A stretch of DNA of 64,000 nucleotides from Globodera rostochiensis. Its lineage: Eukaryota > Nematoda > Chromadorea > Rhabditida > Heteroderidae. Shown here one piece after another: positions 37,383-48,222 of this stretch. The position numbers and the translations under genes are program-made. Within the stretch, counting starts at the first letter, position 1; every line of letters starts with the position of its first letter. Location: assembly GCA_018350325.1 (NCBI GenBank), contig JAEVLN010000019.1, positions 1,116,001-1,180,000 of the forward strand, written 5' to 3'. The notes below the pieces were generated by a model. That model had not been told where the DNA came from. It saw only the letters and a list, made by a program, of their open reading frames with translations, and did not search any database.

Positions 37383-38060
37383 TGATTGGTGGCAACAAGA
37401 AAAAATTTGGCAGGAATGGTTGATACGCCTTGAATTTTCTGCGTTCCTCTATTGCCTAGACCATGGCCTTCCCTCACCAATGAAAATGTAGAAATTTCCT
37501 TCCCACACCAATGAAAATGTAGAAATTTGTTCGAATAAGGGTGAATGTACCGAAAACTGAGTTCCTATTGACTGCAGACGATTGAAGCCGTACACACGTA
37601 CAACCCTTCCCAGATTACCTATAAAACTTTTTGCAGCAGAAACGGCTTCGATGCCCTCAAAATATTCCACAAATTTTGACCAAAAGGGCCCCCCCTAAGG
37701 TTTTGCCAACTTTGAGGGGCTATAACTTACAAATTAGTGGTTTCGGAGCAAGAAATATGCCATTAAATTTCTCTAGTCGAAAAGTCGAAGGATTTAGAAA
37801 ATGTGCCAAACCGTTTGGAGGTAGTAATCTTCATCTTTACCCAAATTTAGCTTATAAAAAATGAAAACCAAATTTGCAACGTTCGACCTGTGTGCAGTTT
37901 TGCATGATTTACGCAAGTTTGTGGGAATGCGAGTTGTGAATGTCTACGGCGTAAATTCGAAGACTTATTTGATCAAACTGCAAAGGTATATTACAGCTTA
38001 GCCATTAAGCTAAATGTAGAAATTTGTTCGAATAGGGCAAATGACCCGAAAAGGTCGAAA
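37383..38060. repeat. Dispersed repeat copies 2 and 3
   Basis: Copy 2 at 37383-37560 matches 35698-35840. Inside it a 33-bp part (CACCAATGAAAATGTAGAAA onward) is tandemly duplicated. A partial third copy (AATGTAGAAATTTGTTCGAA) is at about 38012-38045. Between them, 37560-38000 shows no gene. Confidence 0.65.
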
Positions 38061-38135
38061 AATAAAAATTTGTTTTTAAGAGTGAGGTGTATTCAATTCA
38101 TTGGGTTTTAATTGTAAGGAAGAGAGTGCACATTT

Positions 38136-38473
38136 ATGCTCCGGTGGCTCATTCTCGCATCATCTCTTCTTATTATTTTCCTCCCACACCGTTCATCGAA
38201 TTTTTCCGCCGCGCGTTGTGTAATATGGCTAATTGTCTGTGCGCAAAATCCTCTCGGGGGACCCTGCCGTTGGACAGATTATCCTCTCGGGGACAGAGAT
38301 GGCCCCACAGAGCACATCGGATGTGTTGGGGGTGGGGCAGGAAATTCTCTTGAATATCCCGACAAATATTTAAAGGTTTCAACGTGCCCGTGAAGCCAAA
38401 GGTGGCGGATGTCCTCCTCTGTCAACACCGTCCGGCACATTTCCTCCTCGTCGGGCACAACTCCACCGACTAA
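38136..38473 (+). CDS. Possible small secreted protein, no family recognised
   Basis: Starts MLRWLILASSLLIIFLPH, a strong signal peptide. Then CAQNPLGGPCRW, YPLGDRDGPTEHIGC and, across a 44-nt intron (38332-38375, GT...AAAG), GFNVPVKPKVADVL, CQHRPAHFLLVGHNSTD, stop. Joined length is 97 residues with frame kept. It contains five cysteines. No homolog comes to mind. The acceptor is weak and the gene lies just before the kinase, so it could instead be noncoding or a missed exon. Confidence 0.3.
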
Positions 38474-38571
38474 TTCAACCGGTGATTATTAAAAAAATGG
38501 ATTTTGACAAAATGTCGGACTAAAGTGTAGAGATTGTAGCGACGGCATTCATTCCTTTACCCTTTGGCAGC

Positions 38572-41500
38572 TGTCCCCCGGCTGCCCCCACTCTTTAGCA
38601 ACTCCAAAGGGCGACTCCATTCTTCGCTCTGCAACAGTCCAAACCCGACACTGAGTCAGGCCGCCCCAGGTGACACAGCTCGGGGACGAATTCTCCAGCG
38701 ACAGCTGAACACGGCGAGCGGCGGTCGTGGGCAGGTAAAGCAAACAAAAAGCACATTGGTGGAGGGGAGGGGAGGGTGGAGGGGTCAATTAAAAGGAAAG
38801 CATTTGGAATTTTAATACACTCCTTTTGTATCCTTTGTTTCTTTGTCTTTGTTTGGTTGCAGTTTCGGATGGGTTTCTCAATTTCAGGTGCGTCTTGTTG
38901 GTGTGCACTCGGAGCCGCATTCGCTGGCAGAGAGAGTTGGTGACGAGCAGCAGAAGCTAAAAAGAGAGGGCAAAGAGGGAGGAGGTGGACTTGTTGTCAG
39001 GGCGGAAGAAGGGCACGAGCGCGAACAACGCCAGCCACAGCATCTACGGCACCGGCACATGCGTCAGCACAGTGCCATGCCAAGCCTGCTCAGACAGGTC
39101 GACTGCTGAACAGTCATAGGGAGAGTAGAGAGAATACCAGAGGGATTGAGTGAACCCTCCGAATTTGATGCAACGGTGTTTTGTGCGTTATGTTTGACTT
39201 TCAGGCTACCGTTAGTGCGGCAGCGTCGGCGGCCTTCGCCAGCACTAACTCCGCGACAACTATCGCAAATGCATTGGAATGTGCCGCAACAATTGCCGAG
39301 TGCACACATCCGAATGTCCGTCCGTGTCCCTTTTATGTTTGATCATTACGTTTTGACTTTTCGTCCTTTTGTCAGGTGCCTCCGCCCTCTCGCCAAATGT
39401 CTTCTCTCAGTTCGTCCTTCGCCTCATTGTCCTCCAACAGCGCGGAGAACAGCGCCGAATCGCCGTGCGTCGGAAGTGCCGGCGTTTTTGGACATCGACG
39501 GGCGGCACGAAAGGTCGGCGCTCTTTTTGTTGAATGGAGGAGGAAAGATTTTTTTGAGAAAGTTTTTTTTTGCTCATCGGCATTCTGGTAATATTTATTC
39601 AAAAACGTGCCAGAACAGAATGCAGGCAAAAGTGCCATGCCTTTCAAGTTTCCCTTTAATATTGAGGGAAAGCCTTCCGCCCGCAGTAACTTTGTTCAAA
39701 TCCAAACATCGTCCAAAGCCCGGAACTCCCGCCAAACTGATTTTTTTGGAATTTAGAGTTGGGCATTCCAAGAGGATTGTGCGGAATTAGGCTGAGCCGG
39801 GAGAGAGGACACCATCCGATTATTGGTGCCATTCAATTAGTGTTGGAATTAATTAGCGAGATTGGACCACCGTTTAATCCCCCAAAACTTTTGAGTGTTC
39901 CATTGGACTTAAAAGGTTTGGCTGTTGCCGAGGGCGGATTTGTGGGTGGGGTTTGGCAAAAAAATCCATTGGATGGCATCTGAGTCGCTCAGACTCTCAC
40001 CCACCCACACGCGTGTCAAGCCCCAATCATTCCACCCCCACTTTTATGGGTTCAAAGATCAATTGAATTCGACAGAGTCTTGGCATTTGGTGCCGCCTTA
40101 CTATAAACACTGAACACAACAAAGTGGCAAAATTGAATCAAAGAATTGGTGGGTTTACCGGGCGCGGGCGAACAGTTCCAGCTTCCTCGGGCCACACAAA
40201 GTCGGGCAGTGGCGATTTTGAAGCATCCCTTTGGCCTTTCCTCAGTACAAATCAGAAAAGGTCATTGAATTTCTCAAAAAAGTCTTCTAAAGGACCGTTA
40301 GTCATAATTATGGGAGTTATCAAAAAACGCTTTTAATTGCTAATATTGGCTCAACCGCCGATGGCTTATCCCGACATTTTGTCTTTTCAGGCTCCCACTC
40401 TCCAGTGCACTTCGTCCGAGGAAGGCACCGACTCGCCGTTGTTTTCCCGCACAACCAGCGCACAATCGCTGCCCACCTCCGCCACGGACCAATCGCAGTC
40501 GTTGTACGACCGGACACTCTATCAGCTGACCAATGACCCACAGTTCCAAAAAGTGCCAAAATGAAACGAAAAAATGAAATAAAAACATTTCTCTGAAGGA
40601 AATAGCATTGGGCAAAAGGGTCGGTTTCTACCGATTGGGCAAAGAATTGGGCGCTGGAAACTTCTCCAAAGTGAAGTTGGGCGTACACGTACTTACCAAA
40701 GGTGGCGGGCGATGAAAGGCCGATTTATAAAAGAATTTGTCTTCAGAAAAGGTTGCCATAAAAGTGATGGAAAAGAGCAAATTGGATCAGAAGGCTTTGG
40801 TAAAAGGGGAGGGTGGAGGTTTAAATGTTTCAAAATTCTACAGAGGCTATTAACACGCGAAATTGACAACATGGAATTGATGTGAGAAGGGCGGAAGGTG
40901 ACAAAGGGAAGAGAGAATCGGTCGATTTTTTAGGCACCACCCGAACATCATCCGCCTCTTCGAGGTGGTCACCACGCTGTCCAAAGTGAGAAAATTGGGG
41001 GGAGGGGGAAGGGGTCAATTTGCGGGAAAACCCGACGCATTTTTGAAGATGTATTTGGTGATGGAGTACGCGGGCGGGGGCGAGCTGTACACCTACGTCC
41101 ACGAGACGGGCAAGCTGACGGAGGAGGTGGCCAAGCCGATATTCGGTAAGAGCTTCATAATTTCGAAACCGAAATTTTCTTCTCAGCTCAAATCGTTTCC
41201 GCTGTTGCCCATTTGCACTCGAAGGACATTTGCCACAGGGACATTAAAGGTAATTAAATGAGAAAGCATTTAATGAATTTGATTTGTCTATTGTGGGAAC
41301 CGGATAGGCCAAGTCTTAATTATTAAAATGAATGTTTTTGCCTATTCGAGCGGAAAATGTGTTCCTCTCCCACCCGGGTTGGGTCAAACTGGGCGACTTC
41401 GGCTTCAGCTGCAAATTCGACTCGGATTCTCGGCTAAACACTTTTTGCGGTATTAATTAAATATTTCTCTTTTTTATTTTTGTTAAATCTTTTCAGGCTC

Positions 41501-43267
41501 CCCGCCATATGCGGCGCCCGAACTTTTCCGTGACCAAAGTTACATCGGCCCAATGGTTGACAGCTGGGCTATGGTAGGTGCTTATCGGAATACGTTAAGT
41601 TAAAAATAATTCGATTTAGGGCATTCTGCTTTATTTTATGCTGGTCGGAGTGACTCCGTTCCGAGGCGAAACAGTGGCCGATTTGAAGCGCAACATTTTG
41701 GACGGCTCATACTATATTCCAGATTACGGTAGCTAACTTTAGCAATATTCCAGATTACGGTAGCTAACTTTAGCAATATTCCAGATTACGGTAGCTAACT
41801 TTAGCAATATTCCAGATTACGGTAGCTAACTTTAGCAATATTCCAGATTACGGTAGCTAACTTTAGCAATATTCCAGATTACGGTAACTAACCTTAGCAA
41901 TATTCCAGATTACGGTAGCTAACTTTAGCAATATTCCAGATTACGGTAACTAACCTTAGCAATATTCCAGATTACGGTAACTAACCTTAGCAATATTCCA
42001 GATTACGGTAGCTAACTTTAGCAATATTCCAGATTACGGTAGCTAACTTTAGCAATATTCCAGATTACGGTAACTAACCTTAGCAATATTCCAGATTACG
42101 GTAGCTAACTTTAGCAATATTCCAGATTACGGTAACTAACCTTAGCAATATTCCAGATTACGGTAACTAACCTTAGCAATATTCCAGATTACGGTAGCTA
42201 ACTTTAGCAATATTCCAGATTACGGTAACTAACCTTAGCAATATTCCAGATTACGGTAACTAACCTTAGCAATATTCCAGATTACGGTAGCTAACTTTAG
42301 CAATATTCCAGATTACGGTAGCTAACCTTAGCAATATTCCAGATTACGGTAACTAACCTTAGCAATATTCCAGATTACGATAGCTAACTTTAGCAATATT
42401 CCAGATTACGGTAGCTAACTTTAGCAATATTCCAGATTACGGTAGCTAACTTTAGCAATATTCCAGATTACGGTAACTAACCTTAGCAATATTCCAGATT
42501 ACGGTAACTAACCTTAGCAATATTCCAGATTACGATAGCTAACTTTAGCAATATTCCAGAATACGGTAGCTAACCTTAGCAATATCCAGATTACGGTAGC
42601 TACTTTAGCATATTCCAGATTACGGTAGCTAACCTTAGTAATATTTCAGATTACGGTAGCAAAATCATTTTTGGTTTCCGTTTAGTGTCTACTTTCGCGC
42701 AGCATTCGATCGGTCGTATGTTGGAAATGGACGCTTCCCTGCGGGCCAACGTCTCGGAGCTTAGGGTTGGGCTCTTGCGATTTGTAAGGGCGAGAAAAGT
42801 CACGTTCTTTTCAGCGCACCTACTGGCTCAACGAGTGCAAGTTCCCCGACTCGTATCTGCAGCTGTCGCTGAACCCGGACGAGGGCGAGCTGAAGCACAA
42901 CGACTTGGAAAGTCAAGTGTGGACATTGCTGAACAGTTATGGCATTAACGTCCAAATGATACGAAACGCGCAGGGAAAGGGCGCCCGAAACGCAATAATC
43001 GGTAGGAGAGAGGGGCGCGCGAAGTTAGAATTTGGGGGAAATCAGCCGAGCCGGTTTAGGAGCCTATCGAATCATCCTTTACCAATGTCAGGCGAAGGAC
43101 CGGGACGAGGAGAGGGCGAAGGTGAGTTGGTGGTTTGCCTCATACCCTTTTGACCCTCTGAATCTGAGAAATTTCAGCTGAACCACCATCTGCTGATGCT
43201 CGCCAGTCGTAACCACCATTTGGCCACGCGGCTGAACCAACGGAGCAAGGCGTGTATAATTATCTGA
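38572..43267 (+). CDS. NIM1-type serine/threonine kinase (AMPK-related family)
   Basis: The kinase domain is complete: FYRLGKELGAGNFSKVKLG (P-loop), VAIKVMEKSKLDQKA (catalytic lysine), EIDNMELMHHPNIIRLFEVV, LVMEYAGGGELYTYV, AHLHSKDICHRDIKAENVFL (HRDIKAEN), KLGDFGFSC (DFG), TFCGSPPYAAPELFRDQSY (activation segment), VDSWAMGILLYFMLVGVTPF, then GRMLEMDASLRANV. A C-terminal part (ESQVWTLLNSYGINVQMIRN, AYRIILYQCQAKDRDEE) matches NIM1K. Upstream exons are Ser/Pro-rich (HSSLCNSPNPTLSQ, SRQMSSLSSSFASLSSNSAE); their limits and the true start are not resolved. 38572 is an acceptor, so a further 5' exon is required. The intron at 41729-42685 holds a minisatellite. Confidence 0.82.
41716..42660. repeat. 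31-bp minisatellite grown from a 5' splice site
   Basis: About 30 tandem units. Each contains ATTCCAGATTACG then GTAGCTAACTTTAG, with a variant GTAACTAACCTTAG. The first unit overlaps the end of a kinase exon, which stops after ATTACG at 41728. The last units are degenerate. The array is confined to the intron 41729-42685. Confidence 0.97.
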
Positions 43268-43534
43268 TTGAGACTGGTGGCCGTAGTGCCTCTTCCACAT
43301 TAACAGTTTGCCCCCCCCCTTATTCATTTTGTCTCCCGTCAAAATGGCCAAACGATCATTGCTTCACTCAATTCATTGTTCAATGAGTTTATTTCTTTTA
43401 CAGTAAATGATATAGAGAAATGACAAAAAATTCGAGAAATAATTCGGCAAGTACTCTCACATTGAGCACCAATCAGCGACGGGAAGTTCCGCCAAAGCCT
43501 AAAAAGATTGCCACGTTCGGGTCAAGGAAAACGA

Positions 43535-44960
43535 GTTAGTGACCGGACGAAGTGTGAGTAGAGGAAGAAGTGGAGGGACTCGAACCGCCGTAACCCCCAC
43601 CACCGTAATGTCCACCACTATCGTACTGGTCATAAGAACTTGTGTGCGGCCTTCGATATCTGAAAATCTCAAAAATTCCACCACGCTCAAACGAACAATC
43701 AAAATGTTATTTTCAAAACCCCGCGTCTCCCGGAAGCTCTGCTTGATAAAAATAATGACTCGCCTGTATTCGCTGTCATAACCCGGGTTGCGTCCCCACA
43801 AATAACCGCCCAACGCGCCCAAGCCGAGGCCGGAGAAGAAACCGGGCCCTCCGCTGCCACGACCGCCAGACCCACCACCAGCACCACTACCACCGCAACT
43901 GTCGTCGTAAGAGGGCGGCGGCGGTGGATTGTTCCACCCCGGAGGGGGTGGGGCATCATCCGGAGGGTAACTGTGACAAAACAAAGAACATTCAGGCCAA
44001 TATTGGCAGATGGTTACCCTCCGCCTCCACCACCCGGTCTCCGATTGGCACCCCCGGCAGTGCCAGCGCCCTGCCAAAACATCAAATAGAGAATGTACAT
44101 GATGAAAAGAATGGCCAAAATGTAGACAATGTTCTCGAATTTGAACCTTTAAATTGACAAAATTAAAAAGTACGGTAATACTTAACTGGTCCCTCCAAAT
44201 AAGTTTTTTAAAGACGAGAATTTTTAAAGAAAAAATGGGGGCCGGGATTACTATAAATGTTCAATCAATTAACCAAGGGCGGCCAGAAGGATAAGAAACG
44301 TAATCTCCAAATGTTTGCCGTTTCGCACCAATTGAACTGAAGTCCAATTCATAACGGAGCTAAACATTCGAATAAATTCATCTAATTTTGCGAAAATACC
44401 CCGCAAGAGCCCGCCAAAATATACGGGTCGTTCGAGTAGTCGTAACCTTCACAAGAGACGTCGATGCTTCCGAATTGATAATCCTTATTCATCTCGGCTT
44501 TGCACTCCCACTAAAATTTTTGAAAATTCTTTAAACAAAATCCATAACGCACAAGCCATATAAGTTTTTGGGTTTTAAATATTTTGAATTAGAAAAGGCG
44601 AATAGTCCAACCTGAACATCCCGTCCATCCCAGCCTCTGTTGTAACATTGAACCACCTTTGGCGCGAATCTGTAAAATTTAGAATTTTGTAAAAAATATT
44701 CCACGCGCGGACTCACTTCCCATAGGCGGTGCCTCCGACACATTCCAATTGGGGAACTGGAGATGACCGTCGTCCCGAAGTGTATTCTCCGCGTCGCAAT
44801 GTCAGTGAAGTGATATCGCGCAAGAGAACGCGATTCGCACCAACTTAAAATGAATTTTCATTAATTAAATTTTTGAAAGCAAAAATGACCAACCAATGCC
44901 AATTCGTGTGCTGCAAATCAAGCAGAAAACTGACGCCAAGAACATTCCGAAAAGATTCAT
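43535..44960 (-). CDS. SARAF (store-operated calcium entry regulator, TMEM66)
   Basis: ER membrane protein that slows STIM/Orai calcium entry. Exon 1 MNLFGMFLASVFCLICSTRI is a signal peptide, spliced to VGANRVLLRDITSLTLRRGE. The luminal part follows: GRRSSPVPQLECVGGTAYG, KFAPKVVQCYNRGWDGRDVQ, WECKAEMNKDYQFGSIDVSC, EGYDYSNDPYILAGSCG. A membrane segment (FENIVYILAILFIMYILY) precedes a cytosolic Pro/Gly-rich tail (PPDDAPPPPGWNNPPPPPSY, GGSGGRGSGGPGFFSGLGLG, GGHYGGGGYGG) ending STHTSSGH. The order and the cysteine pattern match SARAF throughout. Confidence 0.9.
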
Positions 44961-46039
44961 TTAGGGAAAGATCAGGATCGGGCTTGATCAAAAAATCTAT
45001 TTCTAATTTGTAAGAAGAAGAAAATGAACCTTCGAAGTCTACTTTTAGTTTGAATAAGGGGATAAAGTGACACGTCATTAAAATTGGCGAAATGCAAACA
45101 TATGTCAAAATTATTTTTAAACTCAGTAAATTTGAAAATTTCCTTTTTTCTTTTAATTTTAAGATGCTAATCAAACGATGGCTTATCTTCACAGTCAGCC
45201 AGGTGGATGTTGTCGCGATCATGAATTCGATCATTATTTGCCTTTTGGTTGTAATATTATGATTTTTGAACAATTTAAATACCCCAGAATCTATGTTGGA
45301 AAACCGTGAAACAGAAAAACGGAGAGAGTTTTAATGGAAAAAAAAGATTTGATTCTAGGAAATTTTTTGTCCAAGTTTCGATAAACAAAACGCCAAATTT
45401 GCGCAAACAAAACCTTTTAAAAACGCCATAATTGCACTATTTCAAATTACTTTCAAGTTCAAATCCTCTCCAACGACAAAAAAATTGCCAAACCTAATGT
45501 GGTCAACTAAATATTTGTGGAATGAGAAAAAGAGTAAAATTTGGGCAGCGCCGATTCTAAAAGGCAAATTGAAGGACGGAAAGACAAACTTTTGATGGCT
45601 GACCTCGATGAATGTGTTGTTATATTCGTTCGGAACCTCGAAAATTTGGGAAAAATTAACCTCACAAAATGGTTAGTGACAGCTGAACACAATGTGAATG
45701 TTCCACCAATACACACACAAGCTGACAAATGCGGTCGAAAAGAAGTTTATTCGTTTATCTCAACATTTGAACATAGGAGCAAAGCAAAAAATGGATGGGT
45801 ATATAACACCCTCCACGTTCGATCGGGTTAATAAAGTTTGAATAGATTCTCTGCCTGAACCCCTCGGGGGCCAGCATTGCTGCGAAAATTCGTTGATCGT
45901 TCAGATGTCGAACGGGCTCAAGTTATCCTAAAAAAAAACATCATCAAGCAGTTAAATTTCTGCTGTTTTGTAAAAACAACAGTTGAGTGCTGGCCATGGC
46001 CAGGAAATGGTAAATAGTAAAAACATTGTTTTTTTTGTT
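44961..46039. other. Stretch upstream of SARAF without a clear gene
   Basis: A 96-residue plus-strand frame at 45541-45831 and a 142-residue minus frame at 44845-45273 have no family features. A possible minus-strand terminal exon ending DNLSPFDI lies near 45930. I do not call a gene. Confidence 0.35.
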
Positions 46040-47090
46040 GCTGAATTGGCTCTTTTGCTTTTTTCTGAATTGGCTCTTTTGCTTTTTGCTGAATTGGCTC
46101 TTTTGCTTTTTGCTGAATTGGCTCTTTTGCTTTTAGCTGAATTGGCTCTTTTGCTTTTAGCTGAATTGGCTCTTTTGCTTTTTTCTGAATTGGCTCTTTT
46201 GCTTTTTGCTGAATTGGCTCTTTTGCTTTTTGCTGAATTGGCTCTTTTGCTTTTTGCTGAATTGGCTCTTTTGCTTTTAGCTGAATTGGCTCTTTTGCTT
46301 TTTTCTGAATTGCTCTTTTGCTTTTTGCTGAATTGGCTCTTTTGCTTTTTGCTGAATTGGCTCTTTTGCTTTTAGCTGAATTGGCTCTTTTGCTTTTTGC
46401 TGAATTGGCTCTTTTGCTTTTTGCTGAATTGGCTCTTTTGCTTTTAGCTGAATTGGCTCTTTTGCTTTTTTCTGAATTGCTCTTTTGCTTTTTGCTGAAT
46501 TGGCTCTTTTGCTTTTTGCTGAATTGGCTCTTTTGCTTTTAGCTGAATTGGCTCTTTTGCTTTTTTCTGAATTGGCTCTTTTGCTTTTAGCGGAATTGGC
46601 TCTTTTGCTTTTTGCTGAATTGGCTCTTTTGCTTTTTGCTGAATTGGCTCTTTTGCTTTTAGCTGAATTGGCTCTTTTGCTTTTTTTTTTGCTGAATTGG
46701 CTCTTTTGCTTTTAGCGGAATTGGCTCTTTTGCTTTTTGCTGAATTGGCTCTTTTGCTTTTTGCTGAATTGGCTCTTTTGCTTTTTGCTGAATTGGCTCT
46801 TTTGCTTTTTGCTGAATTGGCTCTTTTGCTTTTTGCTGAATTGGCTCTTTTGCTTTTTGCTGAATTGGCTCTTTTGCTTTTAGCGGAATTGGCTCTTTTG
46901 CTTTTTGCTGAATTGGCTCTTTTGCTTTTTGCTGAATTGGCTCTTTTGCTTTTAGCGGAATTGGCTCTTTTGCTTTTTGCTGAATTGGCTCTTTTGCTTT
47001 TTGCTGAATTGGCTCTTTTGCTTTTAGCTGAATTGGCTCTTTTGCTTTTTTTTTTGCTGAATTGGCTCTTTTGCTTTTAGCTGAATTGGC
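46040..47090. repeat. 24-bp minisatellite, about 44 copies
   Basis: Unit GCTGAATTGGCTCTTTTGCT plus TTTT or TTTA. The A/T and C/G variants (TTTTTGC, TTTTAGC, TTTTAGCG) are dispersed. Two units lost bases in the GGCTC part, and two gained T runs of nine to ten. The unit is 8 codons long, so frames are open on both strands: hydrophobic AELALLLF on plus, and basic KAKEPIQQ, KSKRANSA or KQKSQFSK on minus. No flanking exon supports translation. Confidence 0.95.
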
Positions 47091-48222
47091 ACGTAAAAAA
47101 TTTTATTAAAAAAAAGTGATGCAATGACATTAATCAACAGCAGAAGAACTGGGCTTTTATAGACATTTCAGTAAGGAATTTGTGGAAAATGTTAAAACAT
47201 AACGCCAAACGTCACAGCAATAACTGCACAATGAAATAGTGAATTAGGATTTTTAGTTCCTAAAAACCCCAAAAAAAGTTACCTAGTTCAATAGTTCCAC
47301 AAAGCCTCAAAATAGGCACTAAAAAATGGCCTAAATAGTTCCTAAAAAGTCAATTAGTGGTGTAAGTGGCCAAAAGTTATTCACACTAAGTCAAAATTTT
47401 TGAAAAATATGGATTTTTAAAATTAGGATTTTTCGATCCATCTTTGGGAGTGCATTTTTCGGTTTAGGTGCCTATTTTGAGACTTTCGAGCCTAAAAATC
47501 CTCACTCTAGAAATTAGTTCCAAATTCTCTTTTTGTTGTGATTGTGACTGAGCCGTAACCCATGTTCCACAGGAGTTATGACTCACAACAAAATTGCTAA
47601 CAAAATTGCTAAAAGATGTACCTAGCCCAAAATTTCAATTAAACCACCTGAAAAGCGGTTTTAATCTTTATCAATACTTAAGCGCGGTGTCATATCGAAT
47701 TCCAGACCAAATATAATTTTAATTCTTCCACTTTGCCTCTTCTTCACCATTAATAGCCGCGTCAATATTTTGCAATGCAATATAGCCACAATTGAAAAAG
47801 TCAAAAACTTATTTGCTTTTTACAAATGTACAATTCTATATTCTAGTTATTTTAATTAGTGATCATTTTTGTTATGGCGGGTCGGGACCTGTTTTTCCCC
47901 CCTCAATGGATCTCAACACACACACAAGGTACAAACTCTGCACAATTATTCAGTCAATAACCATCAAAAGTGTCGATTGGTTTTCTAAAATTACCCGTAA
48001 CATAATACACAGAGGTGGTCGCTGGTTTTTTTTTAATGAGTTGGGTGTGTTTTTTCCCCTATTTTAATTGTAGCAAAGCAACGAGTGTTAATCATTTCCA
48101 AAGATGAAAGTCTTTCGGTTTGACTAACTGTCTCCCATATTTATTACATATGCAGCTCAGCCATTTACATTTAAGATCGAAATAAATAAACCTATAATAA
48201 GTATTAAAACATATTTTGTGAA
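47091..48222. other. Gene-free stretch before catalase
   Basis: AT-rich, with a repeated TTCCTAAAAA(C/G)- and ACTAAAA-type motif near 47230-47340. An 91-residue frame at 47792-48067 shows no family features. The catalase promoter is expected near the right end. Confidence 0.4.

Noticed and set aside
41716..42660. Kinase-intron array as a CRISPR array
   Set aside because: Eukaryotic context, no unique spacers between repeats; it is a plain minisatellite.
45541..45831. 96-residue plus-strand frame as a gene
   Set aside because: No family motif, no splice or promoter support, and an equally long antisense frame; kept only as an unexplained stretch.
46040..47080. Leucine-rich plus-strand frames as a membrane protein
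   Set aside because: Pure 24-bp repeat translation, broken by length errors of T runs and missing GG, without flanking coding signal.
47792..48067. 91-residue plus-strand frame with a hydrophobic start
   Set aside because: AT-rich and without a match or splice support; likely chance.
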